Source: Salinibacter ruber DSM 13855 (GTDB lineage Bacteria; Bacteroidota; Rhodothermia; Rhodothermales; Salinibacteraceae). Taken from it: a stretch of DNA of 64,000 nucleotides. The stretch covers positions 2,542,001 to 2,606,000 of the forward strand of contig NC_007677.1 in NCBI RefSeq assembly GCF_000013045.1, in the 5' to 3' direction. Numbering within the stretch: the first letter of the stretch is position 1; every line of letters begins with the position of its first letter. Of the stretch, positions 34,703-42,987 are shown piece after piece. The translations under genes and the position numbers were made by a program. Under the pieces are notes generated by a model that saw only the letters and a list, made by a program, of their open reading frames with translations, was not told where the DNA came from and searched no databases.

Positions 34703-35881
34703 TCAGTCGAGCTTCATCTTCAGCCCCTCCGTGACGGCCTGCTCGTGCTCGGCGGGAACGGCCGTTCCCGGGACCGTGTGCTGCTGCATCTCGCGTCGGC
34801 GGCGGTAGCCGGCTCGGAGGTGCGCGAATGCTTCGCCCCGTGCATCCGGCCCCAATTTCACCAGGTCTCGGAGGGACGCGTCGTCGACCGCGGGGTCATA
34901 GGCCTGTCGCGCGAGCTCGAAGCGCCACTCTGTTGCGGACAGCCGCGGGTCCGGGGCCCGGCCCCGCAGCGCGTCCGCCGAGGCGGGACGGATGGCGTCC
35001 GTTCCCGCCCACCGCGCCTCCCCCCCCAGCGCGTCGCAGAGCGCCTCGTACAGCATTTCCGTTCCCCGCACCTTTCCGTCGTAGGCGTACCCGGCGATGT
35101 GGGGCGTCGCCAGGTCCACGGCCTCGATGAGCGCCGGGTCGGGCGACGGCTCATTCTCCCACACGTCCAGCACCGCCGCCGCCACGTCTCCCCGCCGCCG
35201 GGCCGCGAGGAGCGCATCCCCGTCCACGACCGCACCGCGCGAGGTGTTCAGGAGCCACGCCCCGTCGCCGAGCCGATCCAGGAACGCGGCGTCCACCAGA
35301 TGATGGGTCGGATCGGGCCCGGACGCCTTCAGCGGAACGTGAAGCGTCACGACATCGGCCGCCCCGAGCACCGTATCGAGGGGCACAAATCCGTGGCCCG
35401 TTCCGTCTGCGTCGGCGGCCCGCGCTCGGGGGGGATCATTTCGAAGGACCTCCATCCCCAGCGCCGAAAGCCGACGGGCGAGACGCCCTCCGATGTTGCC
35501 GCATCCCACAATGCCGACCGTTCGCTCTTCCAACGCCCCCCCACGGCGACGGGCCAGTCCGAGCAGCGCCGCCACCACGTAATCGGCAACCGAGTCGGCG
35601 TTTGAGCCCGGGGCGTGTGCGAACGGAATGCCCTGTGCTCGCAGGTAGTCCCGGTCAACGTGGTCCGTCCCGATGGTCGCCGACCCGACGAACCGGAGGG
35701 GCGTTCCGTCCAGTAGCGCCGGCCCGACGGGCGTTACGCTCCGCACGAGGAGCACGTCCGCCGCCGCGACGTCCGACGTCGTCATCTCGCGCCCCGGCAT
35801 CCGGCGCACCGTCCCAAATTGCCCGAAGGCGTCCTCGACACGAGGAATGTTGGCGTCCGCAAGAATTTGCAGGCTGGTCAC
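34703..35881 (-). CDS. pdxB: Erythronate-4-phosphate dehydrogenase
   Basis: 392 residues. The N-terminal ILADANIPRVEDAFGQFGTV and RSVTPVGPALLDGTPLRFVGSATIGTDHVD are typical of PdxB. The NAD site is VGIVGCGNIGGRLARRL; the catalytic region includes LLNTSRGAVVDGDAL and the His of TPHIAGYAYDGKVRG. A C-terminal extension characteristic of PdxB (dimerisation) is present. It oxidises 4-phosphoerythronate, the second step of the DXP-dependent pyridoxal phosphate route, in line with pdxJ 1 kb away. The start is immediately followed by conserved residues. Confidence 0.92.
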   Translation of the reverse strand: MTSLQILADANIPRVEDAFGQFGTVRRMPGREMTTSDVAAADVLLVRSVTPVGPALLDGTPLRFVGSATIGTDHVDRDYLRAQGIPFAHAPGSNADSVADYVVAALLGLARRRGGALEERTVGIVGCGNIGGRLARRLSALGMEVLRNDPPRARAADADGTGHGFVPLDTVLGAADVVTLHVPLKASGPDPTHHLVDAAFLDRLGDGAWLLNTSRGAVVDGDALLAARRRGDVAAAVLDVWENEPSPDPALIEAVDLATPHIAGYAYDGKVRGTEMLYEALCDALGGEARWAGTDAIRPASADALRGRAPDPRLSATEWRFELARQAYDPAVDDASLRDLVKLGPDARGEAFAHLRAGYRRRREMQQHTVPGTAVPAEHEQAVTEGLKMKLD

Positions 35882-36227
35882 AGGTTTGAGAACAAGGTGA
35901 GTTTACGAGTACATCGTAGGGGTCGCGCCCGCAAAAAGCGCTTTTGTTAAGAACGTACTGAGGATGGATCAAGCATAAAGGAACGGATTGTCAACGGCCG
36001 GACAACCGGGCATGAAGAAGAGACTTACCCCCACAAGTACCTGCTTTTCCAAAAGGTTACGGCGAACACCTACAGGAAACTTAGGTCGACCCCCCATGGT
36101 TTCTCATGATGCAGTCACAAAATGATTGCACGGAAACATATTTTGGCCGCGCACGCCTTTTGGTGCCCCTCGGGGCTTTGTGCCCCGGGCGCCGCCTCGA
36201 TGGCCTTCGAATAGCACACACCGGTAT
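35882..36227. other. 346-nt gene-free region between divergent pdxB and the SleB-like gene
   Basis: No coding frame with support. The part near 35920-36150 is AT-rich for this genome and probably holds promoters for both neighbours, but no TTG-N20-TAnnTTT pair was found. A GC-rich run with short inverted segments (GTGCCCCTCGGGGC, 36162-36175) lies about 50 nt before the SleB-like start. Confidence 0.5.
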
Positions 36228-36959
36228 ATGAGCAAACGTACGATTCTTCTCTGCGCATCCGTCGGCACGCTTGTCTTTTCGGCGGGGTCGGTGTCTCCGA
36301 ACTCCGACTCCGAACCCGGCATCGACGCTCCCCGGCACGCATCGGTTGCCGAGGCGAGCCCCGCCGGTGCAGGCGGCGGCACGGCCCCCGCCCTGCAGCA
36401 GCTGTCCGCCGCATACGCCCCCGCCACGCCCCGCGCCGCGGGGCCAGGCGCAGGGTCCGAGCTCGATGCCCCCCGGGAAGAATCGTCCGCATTGCTCCCT
36501 GCCCCGGCCAACCTCGAAGAGCCGACCCTGTGGCTGGCCCGGGCCATCTACTCGGAGACGAAGCTGCCCCACGAGCAGGAGCTGGTCGCCTGGGTGGTGC
36601 GCAACCGCGTGGAGACCGCCTACCGGGGCCGCCGCACCTACCGGGCGGTCGTGCTGGATCCCTACCAGTTTAGCGCCTTCAACCCCGGCGCCGCGAAGCG
36701 GGCCCGCTACCTGCGGCTCCAGCCGGAGGCCTCGCTCCCGCGGTGGCGGCAGGCCCTCTGGGTGGCCCGCTACGTGCGGCACGCCGAGGGGCGGGCCTAC
36801 CGTCCGTTTCCGGTCGAGACGCGGCATTTCTACAGCGAGCGGTCGATGCGGGGGCGGGCGGTGCCCTACTGGGCGGAGCGGGGGGGCTTTGTGGCGCCGG
36901 ACCCCGGCCGGTACGCGGTCGACGAGCGGCGCTTCCGGTTCTTTAAGCAGATCTCGTAG
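36228..36959 (+). CDS. SleB-like cell-wall hydrolase, exported
   Basis: 243 residues from the ATG at 36228, which begins a signal peptide (MSKRTILLCASVGTLVFSAG). A Pro/Ala-rich linker runs to about residue 95. The catalytic domain follows: LWLARAIYSETKLPHEQELVAWVVRNRV contains the family glutamate (Glu near 105), then DPYQFSAFNPG and a basic C terminus. This is the hydrolase 2 / SleB fold, a lytic-transglycosylase-like peptidoglycan enzyme also found outside spore formers. It acts in the periplasm or envelope. A strong hairpin follows the gene. Confidence 0.75.
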   Translation: MSKRTILLCASVGTLVFSAGSVSPNSDSEPGIDAPRHASVAEASPAGAGGGTAPALQQLSAAYAPATPRAAGPGAGSELDAPREESSALLPAPANLEEPTLWLARAIYSETKLPHEQELVAWVVRNRVETAYRGRRTYRAVVLDPYQFSAFNPGAAKRARYLRLQPEASLPRWRQALWVARYVRHAEGRAYRPFPVETRHFYSERSMRGRAVPYWAERGGFVAPDPGRYAVDERRFRFFKQIS

Positions 36960-36985
36960 GACGCGCAGACGGCCCTCGCATAGCT

Positions 36986-37018
36986 TGGCCCGCTGTCCGT
37001 GCGTCGGACAGCGGGCCA
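36986..37018. terminator. Perfect 14-bp hairpin between convergent genes
   Basis: TGGCCCGCTGTCCG and CGGACAGCGGGCCA pair perfectly around a 5-nt loop. It lies 26 nt after the SleB-like stop and 33 nt from the end of the convergent outer-membrane protein gene, so it can serve both. No T-run is present on either side. Confidence 0.6.
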
Positions 37019-37051
37019 GAGGCATCCATGCCATCGATATTCGATTTCAGC

Positions 37052-37693
37052 CTAGAAGATCACGTTCACACGCAACCCGAACGCACTGAAACTCGGGCTG
37101 TCTTGAGGCTGGAACGAGGTGTCCCCGATTTCGAAGTCGTCTTTGATGAATTTACTCGCCCCAAACTCGTAGCGGAGCTCAGGCTGAATTTTCAGGGACA
37201 CGGCAGGTAGGGAGATGTTTGCACCAACCCCTACGTTGAGGGAGTACGAAATGTCCTCCGTCGCATCGCCGAAATCACCTTCCCCCCGTGGAAACGTGGC
37301 CATCGGTCCCGCAAGAACATACGGGCTGACGAGCGGCGTGGGTAGCACCGTAAATCGAAGGTCCACGGGCACCTGCCAGGCGGACACGTCAAATTGAGTT
37401 TCTCCCTGCGGGAGAGCGTTGCGGGAAAACTCGAAGGTGCCCACCCGTCGGTAGAAGAAGCCGGGTCGGATCGTCGCGGGCCCGAGTCCCAACTCGTAGA
37501 CCAGGCCGACGTGGTATCCGGTCGAGTTGTCAAGAGTGGCATTGTCGGTCGTACTCGTCTCGATGTCGCCCGCCGACTCAAAGTTGAGCCCGCCTCCTAC
37601 TCCTAACTGGGCCTGCGCCGGAGCCGCACTGAGCCCGAGCACAAGAAGGACGAGGAGAGCGGAATACGCGGTCTGTTTCGTAGAAGCGTGCAT
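37052..37693 (-). CDS. Outer-membrane beta-barrel protein
   Basis: 213 residues with a signal peptide ending SAAPAQAQ (about 29). The mature part begins LGVGGGLNFE and shows alternating hydrophobic strands (YHVGLVYELGLGPATIRPGFFYRRVG, QVPVDLRFTVLPTPLVSPYVLAGP, YSLNVGVGANISLP, LKIQPELRYEFGASKF) and ends in VNVIF with a terminal Phe, as outer-membrane barrels do. It fits the PorT/OmpW-like small 8-strand barrels of Bacteroidota. The specific role is unknown. Confidence 0.75.
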   Translation of the reverse strand: MHASTKQTAYSALLVLLVLGLSAAPAQAQLGVGGGLNFESAGDIETSTTDNATLDNSTGYHVGLVYELGLGPATIRPGFFYRRVGTFEFSRNALPQGETQFDVSAWQVPVDLRFTVLPTPLVSPYVLAGPMATFPRGEGDFGDATEDISYSLNVGVGANISLPAVSLKIQPELRYEFGASKFIKDDFEIGDTSFQPQDSPSFSAFGLRVNVIF

Positions 37694-38062
37694 AGGGGAA
37701 TTGGTTTGACTGACAAGAATGTGCGTGCGTGTTGCAGGCCGTCAGTGTCGGGCCCTAGGGATTCTCTATCAGGAAGGGCGCGTCCTGCCTCCGAAAAGTA
37801 ACGACTCCGACGCAAAATTCCCACGCGCCTCGGGCCCTCCGTGCATCCCCGTCCAGGGGGCGGCCGGCCTCTTCTCTCTCCGACGGGACCGTACGGGGCC
37901 AGGCCGGGGCGACGCCGTGCTGTTACGATTTGCCGCAGAAACAGCCACGGGAAACTGGACCTGCAACCTCCCTCCGGAGCACGAGTAGGGACCACGGGTC
38001 GTCCCGAAGCCCCGACGTTTCCTCCCACCGTTTTGTCGAGAAAGTCCCCGCTGTAGCCTCCC
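37694..38062. other. 369-nt gene-free region between divergent barrel and bshA genes
   Basis: No supported coding frame. TACTTTTC on the minus strand (near 37790-37800) resembles a -7 element for the barrel gene but lacks a TTG at the right distance. The bshA-proximal half is GC-rich without obvious hairpins or T-runs. Confidence 0.45.
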
Positions 38063-39211
38063 ATGAAAGTTGGAATCACTTGCTACCCCACCTACGGCGG
38101 TAGTGGGGTCGTGGCCACCGAACTCGGCAAGGCCCTCGCCGAGCGCGACCACGAAATCCACTTCATCGCCTCGGATCTTCCCTTCCGGCTCTCCCATGTG
38201 GCCGGCAACATCTTCTTCCACGAGGTCAACGTTCAGAGCTACCCGCTCTTCGACTACCCGCCGTACACCCTCTCGCTCACCAGCAAGATGGTGGACATTG
38301 CCAAGCACGTGGGGCTCGACCTGCTACACGTGCACTACGCGCTGCCCCACGCGTCGAGCGCCGTGATGGCCCAGCAGATTCTGAGCTCGGAGGACCTGGA
38401 CCTTCCCATCGTGACCACCCTCCACGGCACCGACATCACACTCATTGGGCGGGACCCGTCGTTCGCCCCCGTCGTGACGTGGTCAATCAACGAGTCCGAC
38501 GGGGTGACCGCCGTCTCCGACTACCTCCGCCAGGAGACCTACGACCACTTTGAGGTCTCGGAGGACGTCGAGGTGATTCCCAACTTCATCGACACCGATC
38601 GCTTCGTGCGCCAGGACAAGGAGCACTTCAAGCAGGCGCTCTGCCCGAACGGGGAGAAGGTCATCGTGCACGTTTCCAATTTTCGCCCCGTCAAGAACAC
38701 CGACCAGGTGGTGGAGGTCTTCCACCGACTGCAGAACGGGACGTCAAACGTGAAGCTGCTGCTGGTGGGCGACGGACCGGACCGCGTGCCCACGGAACGG
38801 AAGGCACGGGAGCTTGGGGTGTACGACGACATCCGCTTCCTCGGAAAACAGGACCCGATCGAAGAGATTCTGTCGATCGCCGATGTTTTCCTGATGCCGA
38901 GCGGCTCGGAGACCTTCGGCCTGGCCGCCCTGGAGGCGATGGCCTGCGAGGTGCCCGTCGTGGCCAGCGACGTCGGCGGGCTGCCGGAGCTGGTCGTGCA
39001 CGGGGAGACCGGGTTCCTCTGCCAGCTCGATGACGTCGACGCGTTCACCGAACACACCCGGACGCTCCTCCACGACGAGGACCAGCACGCCGAGATGGCC
39101 GCGGCGGCACGGAAGCGGGCGGTCGAGACCTTTGACATCGACCGCGTGGTGCCGCTGTACGAAGACTACTACGAGCGCGTCCGGTCGGGCACCGTTCACA
39201 CCGGCGCCTAG
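38063..39211 (+). CDS. bshA: N-acetyl-alpha-D-glucosaminyl L-malate synthase
   Basis: 382 residues. The start MKVGITCYPTYGGSGVVATELGKAL is the canonical BshA N terminus. HVHYALPHASSA, TTLHGTDITLIG, VSNFRPVKNTDQVVEVF and SGSETFGLAALEAMACEVPVVASDVGGLPE are the GT-B glycosyltransferase family 4 signatures specific to this subgroup. It links UDP-GlcNAc and malate, the first step in bacillithiol synthesis, implying bacillithiol as the low-molecular thiol here. It converges on the hydrolase gene with a 10-nt gap. Confidence 0.93.
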   Translation: MKVGITCYPTYGGSGVVATELGKALAERDHEIHFIASDLPFRLSHVAGNIFFHEVNVQSYPLFDYPPYTLSLTSKMVDIAKHVGLDLLHVHYALPHASSAVMAQQILSSEDLDLPIVTTLHGTDITLIGRDPSFAPVVTWSINESDGVTAVSDYLRQETYDHFEVSEDVEVIPNFIDTDRFVRQDKEHFKQALCPNGEKVIVHVSNFRPVKNTDQVVEVFHRLQNGTSNVKLLLVGDGPDRVPTERKARELGVYDDIRFLGKQDPIEEILSIADVFLMPSGSETFGLAALEAMACEVPVVASDVGGLPELVVHGETGFLCQLDDVDAFTEHTRTLLHDEDQHAEMAAAARKRAVETFDIDRVVPLYEDYYERVRSGTVHTGA

Positions 39212-39221
39212 ACCGCGCCGA

Positions 39222-39872
39222 CTACGCCCGGAGGGCCTCCTGCACGAAGGGATTCTGCGCGCGCTCCCGGCCGATGGTCGTTGCGGGGCCGTGGCCGGGA
39301 TAAATCGTGACGTCGTCGCCGAGGGGGAGCAGCGTCTCGGTCACCGAATTTAGGAGCTGTGCACGGGACGTTTCCGGAAGGCCCTGCGTCCGGCCGATCG
39401 AGTTCTGGAACAGGACGTCTCCCGTGAGTGCCTGTCGGCCCGGGCGGTCGACGAAGGAGATGGAGTCGGGGGAATGGCCCGGCGTGTGCAACACCTCAAG
39501 GGTGACGTCGCCGAACGAGACGGTGTCTCCCTCCGCGAGATGGGCCGTGGGCACCGACGGCGGGTCGACCTCCACCCCGAACGCCGTGGCCTGCTCCTCC
39601 GCCCGCTCGATGAAGGGCACGGCGGCCTCGTGCGCCTTGAACCGTTGTCCAAACGCCTCCTCGAAGAACGTGCACCCGAAGATGTGATCCACGTGGGCGT
39701 GGGTGAGGAGCAGGTGCTGCACGTCAAGGCCCTGCTCCTCGATGACGGTCATCACCTGCTCGCATTCGGCCTCGGTCTCGCAACTCGCGTCGACGAGCAC
39801 CGCCTCGCCCTGATCGTGGCAGAGATAGGCGTTCGTCATGAAGGAGCTGAACGTAAACGGCTCAACCTGCAT
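39222..39872 (-). CDS. Metallo-beta-lactamase-fold hydrolase (glyoxalase II-like)
   Basis: 216 residues. The zinc motif is LLTHAHVDHIFG (HxHxDH), followed by the HTPGHSPDSISF second-site His and TGDVLFQNSIGRT Asp bridge and a C-terminal YPGHGPATTIGRER. This is the hydroxyacylglutathione-hydrolase-like group common in thiol metabolism. Without glutathione the substrate could be another thioester or persulfide; adjacency to bshA suggests a bacillithiol conjugate, which is inference. Confidence 0.85.
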   Translation of the reverse strand: MQVEPFTFSSFMTNAYLCHDQGEAVLVDASCETEAECEQVMTVIEEQGLDVQHLLLTHAHVDHIFGCTFFEEAFGQRFKAHEAAVPFIERAEEQATAFGVEVDPPSVPTAHLAEGDTVSFGDVTLEVLHTPGHSPDSISFVDRPGRQALTGDVLFQNSIGRTQGLPETSRAQLLNSVTETLLPLGDDVTIYPGHGPATTIGRERAQNPFVQEALRA

Positions 39873-40045
39873 CCGGATCGTGGGGGATGTTGGGAAGGAA
39901 CTAGACGAATATCCTCAATTCCTCACGCCCTTCGAAGATCCAACGGCTGCCGGCCGGGCTCCGCCGAGGCCCGCCCCGAACATGCGATTTGCACCGGGCG
40001 TTTGTACGCTCCTTCAAGCGGGGACCTCCACGACGACACGCCTGC

Positions 40046-41467
40046 ATGCTGCGCCGCCTCCACTGGATCGTACTGCGTCGGCTCCCGGGGCCCTTTTTCG
40101 GGTGGCTGGGCACACTCATGTTTCTGCTGCTGATGCAGTTTTTGATTCGGTGGCTGCCCGAGATTGCGGGAAAAGGGATTCCCGTTTCCGTAATCGTCGA
40201 GCTAATCGCCTACAACCTGGCGTATATGGTGGTGCTGGCGGTGCCGATGTCGGTGCTGCTGGCCGCCCTGATGGCGTTCGGGGAGCTGGCCGAGTCGCAG
40301 TACTATACCGTTATCAAGAGCACCGGCATCTCCTTCGGCCAGATCGTGTGGCCGGCGCTCGTGGTGGCCGCCCTCCTCATGGGGGGCATGCTCTACTTCA
40401 ACAACGTCATGCTTCCGGAGGCGAACCACCGGGCCCGCCAGCTCTGGAGCGACATTCGGGGCAAGCGGCCCGGCTTTGAGCTCCGGCCGGGCATCTTCTA
40501 CGAGGACATGGAGGACTACAGCATTCTGGTGCAGGACCGTCCGCCGGGAACCAACAAACTGATCGACGTGACCATCTACGACTATACCCAGGGGCGGGAC
40601 CGGCAGGCCGTCATCAAGGCCGAGCGCGGCGTCATTGAGTCGAGTGCAGGGGGGGCCCGCCTCACCCTCACCCTCCGGAACGGAGAGATGCATCGGCCCC
40701 TGCCCCCGGATGCGAACAACCAGTCGGAGCGGTACGAGCGGCTTACGTTCGACCGCCACCGCATTCGGTTTACCCTCTCGAACGTCGTCTTCCGGCGCTC
40801 GGAGTCGGAAGAGACTGCCCGTTCCACCCGCACCATGCGCACCCCGCGGCTGCTCGACACGCTCGATTCCCTGAAGACGGAGCGAGACGCGCGGTACCAG
40901 ACCCTCTACGAGCGGACGCAGGACGAACTGTCTCCGTCGGTCGCCGCGGACACGTCGGCCCCGGCCCCCGTCGCCCCGGCGCACCCGTCGTCCTACCTGG
41001 CCCTCGCTGATCTTGACGCCGACGCGCGCCGGTCGGTGGTGTCGCCGGCGGTTCAACGCGCACGGTCGGCACAGTCCGCCATTCAAAACATCCGGCGGGA
41101 CACGGAGTGGCAGACCCGGCGCATTCGGAGCTACCAGGTCGAGTTCTACAAAAAGTTCTCGATCGCGCTCGCCTGTCTCATCTTTATGGTTGTGGGGGCG
41201 CCGCTGGGCCTTGCACTGCGCCGGGGCGGGCTCGCCACGATCGGGGCCGTCGCGCTTGGCATCTTCATGTTGTACTGGATTACGCTCGTGCAGGGGGAGA
41301 AGCTGTCGGAACGGGGCTTCTTCCCGCCGTGGCTGGGCATGTGGATCGCCAACCTCCTCATGTCCGGCGCGGGCCTCTGGCTGATCCTGTACGTCGTCCT
41401 CGACCTGGGCGCCACCCCGCCGCTGCGCCGGCGCCTCTGGGAGTGGCTGCGCTCGCTTCGGTCGTAG
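40046..41467 (+). CDS. LptF/LptG-family lipopolysaccharide export permease
   Basis: 473 residues from the ATG at 40046 (an upstream Met adds a basic stretch lacking the permease start). N-terminal membrane segments (about 15-35, 60-85, 105-125), a large periplasmic region about 125-370 with a beta-jellyroll-like core and a Ser/Ala/Pro linker, and three C-terminal helices (375-395, 400-420, 435-460). PEANHRARQLWSDIRGKRPGFELRPG and QVEFYKKFSIALACLIFMVVGAPLGLALRRG are YjgP/YjgQ signatures. It forms half of the LptB2FG transporter. Whether it is F or G cannot be told; its partner is outside the window. Confidence 0.85.
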   Translation: MLRRLHWIVLRRLPGPFFGWLGTLMFLLLMQFLIRWLPEIAGKGIPVSVIVELIAYNLAYMVVLAVPMSVLLAALMAFGELAESQYYTVIKSTGISFGQIVWPALVVAALLMGGMLYFNNVMLPEANHRARQLWSDIRGKRPGFELRPGIFYEDMEDYSILVQDRPPGTNKLIDVTIYDYTQGRDRQAVIKAERGVIESSAGGARLTLTLRNGEMHRPLPPDANNQSERYERLTFDRHRIRFTLSNVVFRRSESEETARSTRTMRTPRLLDTLDSLKTERDARYQTLYERTQDELSPSVAADTSAPAPVAPAHPSSYLALADLDADARRSVVSPAVQRARSAQSAIQNIRRDTEWQTRRIRSYQVEFYKKFSIALACLIFMVVGAPLGLALRRGGLATIGAVALGIFMLYWITLVQGEKLSERGFFPPWLGMWIANLLMSGAGLWLILYVVLDLGATPPLRRRLWEWLRSLRS

Positions 41468-41515
41468 GCCCTCTCGGGACGCGATGCCCATCTCCTCTCT
41501 GCTCCCCCCCCGCCC

Positions 41516-42184
41516 ATGCTCTACCTGGTGCCCACCCCCATCGGCAACCTGGACGACATTACGCTGCGCGCCCTCCGGGTCCTTCGGGAGGCGGACCTGA
41601 TTGCCTGCGAGGACACCCGGACCTCCGGCCGCCTTCTGGACCACCACGACGTAGACACCCCCACCACGAGCTACCACGAACACAACGAGCGCGAAAAGAC
41701 GCCCGAACTGCTCACTCGCATGCGCGTGGGACGCGACGTCGCCCTCATCAGCGACGCCGGTTCGCCCGGCATCTCGGATCCAGGTTTCTACATCGCCCGC
41801 GCCTGCTGGGAAGAGGACATCGAGGTGCAGGCCCTCCCCGGCCCGACGGCCCTTATCCCGGCGCTCACCGCCAGCGCCCTCCCCAGCGACCGCTTCGCCT
41901 TCGAGGGCTTCCTGCCCAAAAAGCAGGGGCGCCAGACCCGCCTGACGACGCTGGCGGACGAGCCGCGCACCGTGGTCCTCTACGAGTCCCCCCACCGGCT
42001 GCTACGCACCCTCGAGGACCTCATCGAGCACTTCGGGGCCGACCGCAGGGCCGCCGTGGCCCGGGAGCTCACGAAAAAATACGAAGAAGTCGAACGAGGA
42101 ACGCTCAAAGAGGTGCGGTCGTACTTCGGGGGGTATAAGAAAGTACGGGGCGAGTGCGTTGTGGTCGTTGACGGGGCATCCTGA
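41516..42184 (+). CDS. rsmI: 16S rRNA (cytidine1402-2'-O)-methyltransferase
   Basis: 222 residues. The motif LYLVPTPIGNLDDITLRALRVLREADLIACEDTRTSG is diagnostic, followed by ALISDAGSPGISDPGF, PGPTALIPALTASALPSDRFAFEGFLP, VLYESPHRLLRTLEDLIEHFG and ELTKKYEEVERG. It lacks the extra C-terminal helical domain found in longer members (about 280). It 2'-O-methylates C1402. It starts 49 nt after the permease gene. Confidence 0.93.
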   Translation: MLYLVPTPIGNLDDITLRALRVLREADLIACEDTRTSGRLLDHHDVDTPTTSYHEHNEREKTPELLTRMRVGRDVALISDAGSPGISDPGFYIARACWEEDIEVQALPGPTALIPALTASALPSDRFAFEGFLPKKQGRQTRLTTLADEPRTVVLYESPHRLLRTLEDLIEHFGADRRAAVARELTKKYEEVERGTLKEVRSYFGGYKKVRGECVVVVDGAS

Positions 42185-42263
42185 CCCTTTGCGTCGCTCG
42201 CCCTGGGCGCCCCCGAAGCCTCCCCATTCCCAAAGCCTCCGTGCACCCGCACCGATCGTACCC

Positions 42264-42905
42264 GTGAGATCGTCTCTCCTTGCTCTTCTGAGTCTCGCCC
42301 TCATGGCAGTCGCCCCCGCCCACGCTCAGGAGGCGTCGGAAGAGTGTACGGTCGGCCAACTGGAAATGACGAGCTCGTCCTCGTCCTCAGCGTCCCCGGG
42401 CAGGCGCCCCGACTCGTCCGCCACGCTGGCCAAGCGGTCCACCGTCACCGACCCACGCCCTGCCGTGTCGGTAGCCCCCACGACGGAGGCGGAGTCCTTC
42501 GTGCAGGATCGCATTGAGGAGGACGGGCTCCACGTGGTCCACTTCTGGGCCCCCTGGTGTGCCAATTCACGGAACGAGCTGGACAACGGCTGGGCCGGCC
42601 TCGTCGCCGACAACCCGGACGTCACGTTTACGTTCGTCACCGTATGGAACGACGACGAGAGCGGGGCCGCGATGCTGAACGACTACAACCTTCCGGACCG
42701 GGTCGTGGAGGTGACCCAGCCGGACCTCGGCCCGAGCGACACAGAGGCAAATCGGCGGTACTCCTTCCTCGGGCTCCCCGTCACCTGGATTCCGTCGACC
42801 TGGATTTTTCACAGCAACGGGGAACTCGCCTTCGCCATGAACTACGGCGAGATGGAGATGCAGACTGTTCAGAGGCTCCTCGACGCGACGAGCGCAGACT
42901 GGTAG
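42264..42905 (+). CDS. Exported thioredoxin-like protein with CxxS site
   Basis: 213 residues from a GTG at 42264, which starts a clear signal peptide (SSLLALLSLALMAVAPAHA, cleavage near 22); the longer upstream frame overlaps rsmI and is not export-like. A Ser-rich linker follows and then a TlpA-like thioredoxin fold: VVHFWAPWCANSRNEL with Cys99 and Ser102 in place of the resolving cysteine, VTFTFVTVWNDDESG, and the cis-Pro segment LGLPVTWIPSTWIF. A CxxS site favours isomerase or mixed-disulfide trapping over reductase activity. Cytochrome c maturation or envelope redox work is possible. Confidence 0.75.
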   Translation: MRSSLLALLSLALMAVAPAHAQEASEECTVGQLEMTSSSSSSASPGRRPDSSATLAKRSTVTDPRPAVSVAPTTEAESFVQDRIEEDGLHVVHFWAPWCANSRNELDNGWAGLVADNPDVTFTFVTVWNDDESGAAMLNDYNLPDRVVEVTQPDLGPSDTEANRRYSFLGLPVTWIPSTWIFHSNGELAFAMNYGEMEMQTVQRLLDATSADW

Positions 42906-42987
42906 CCTTCGTCCTCGGGGCGGCCGTGCCCCGCCCCGTACCTCCCGATATTCTCGCGCTTCTCGACACCAATGCCGTTCCGTTAGG

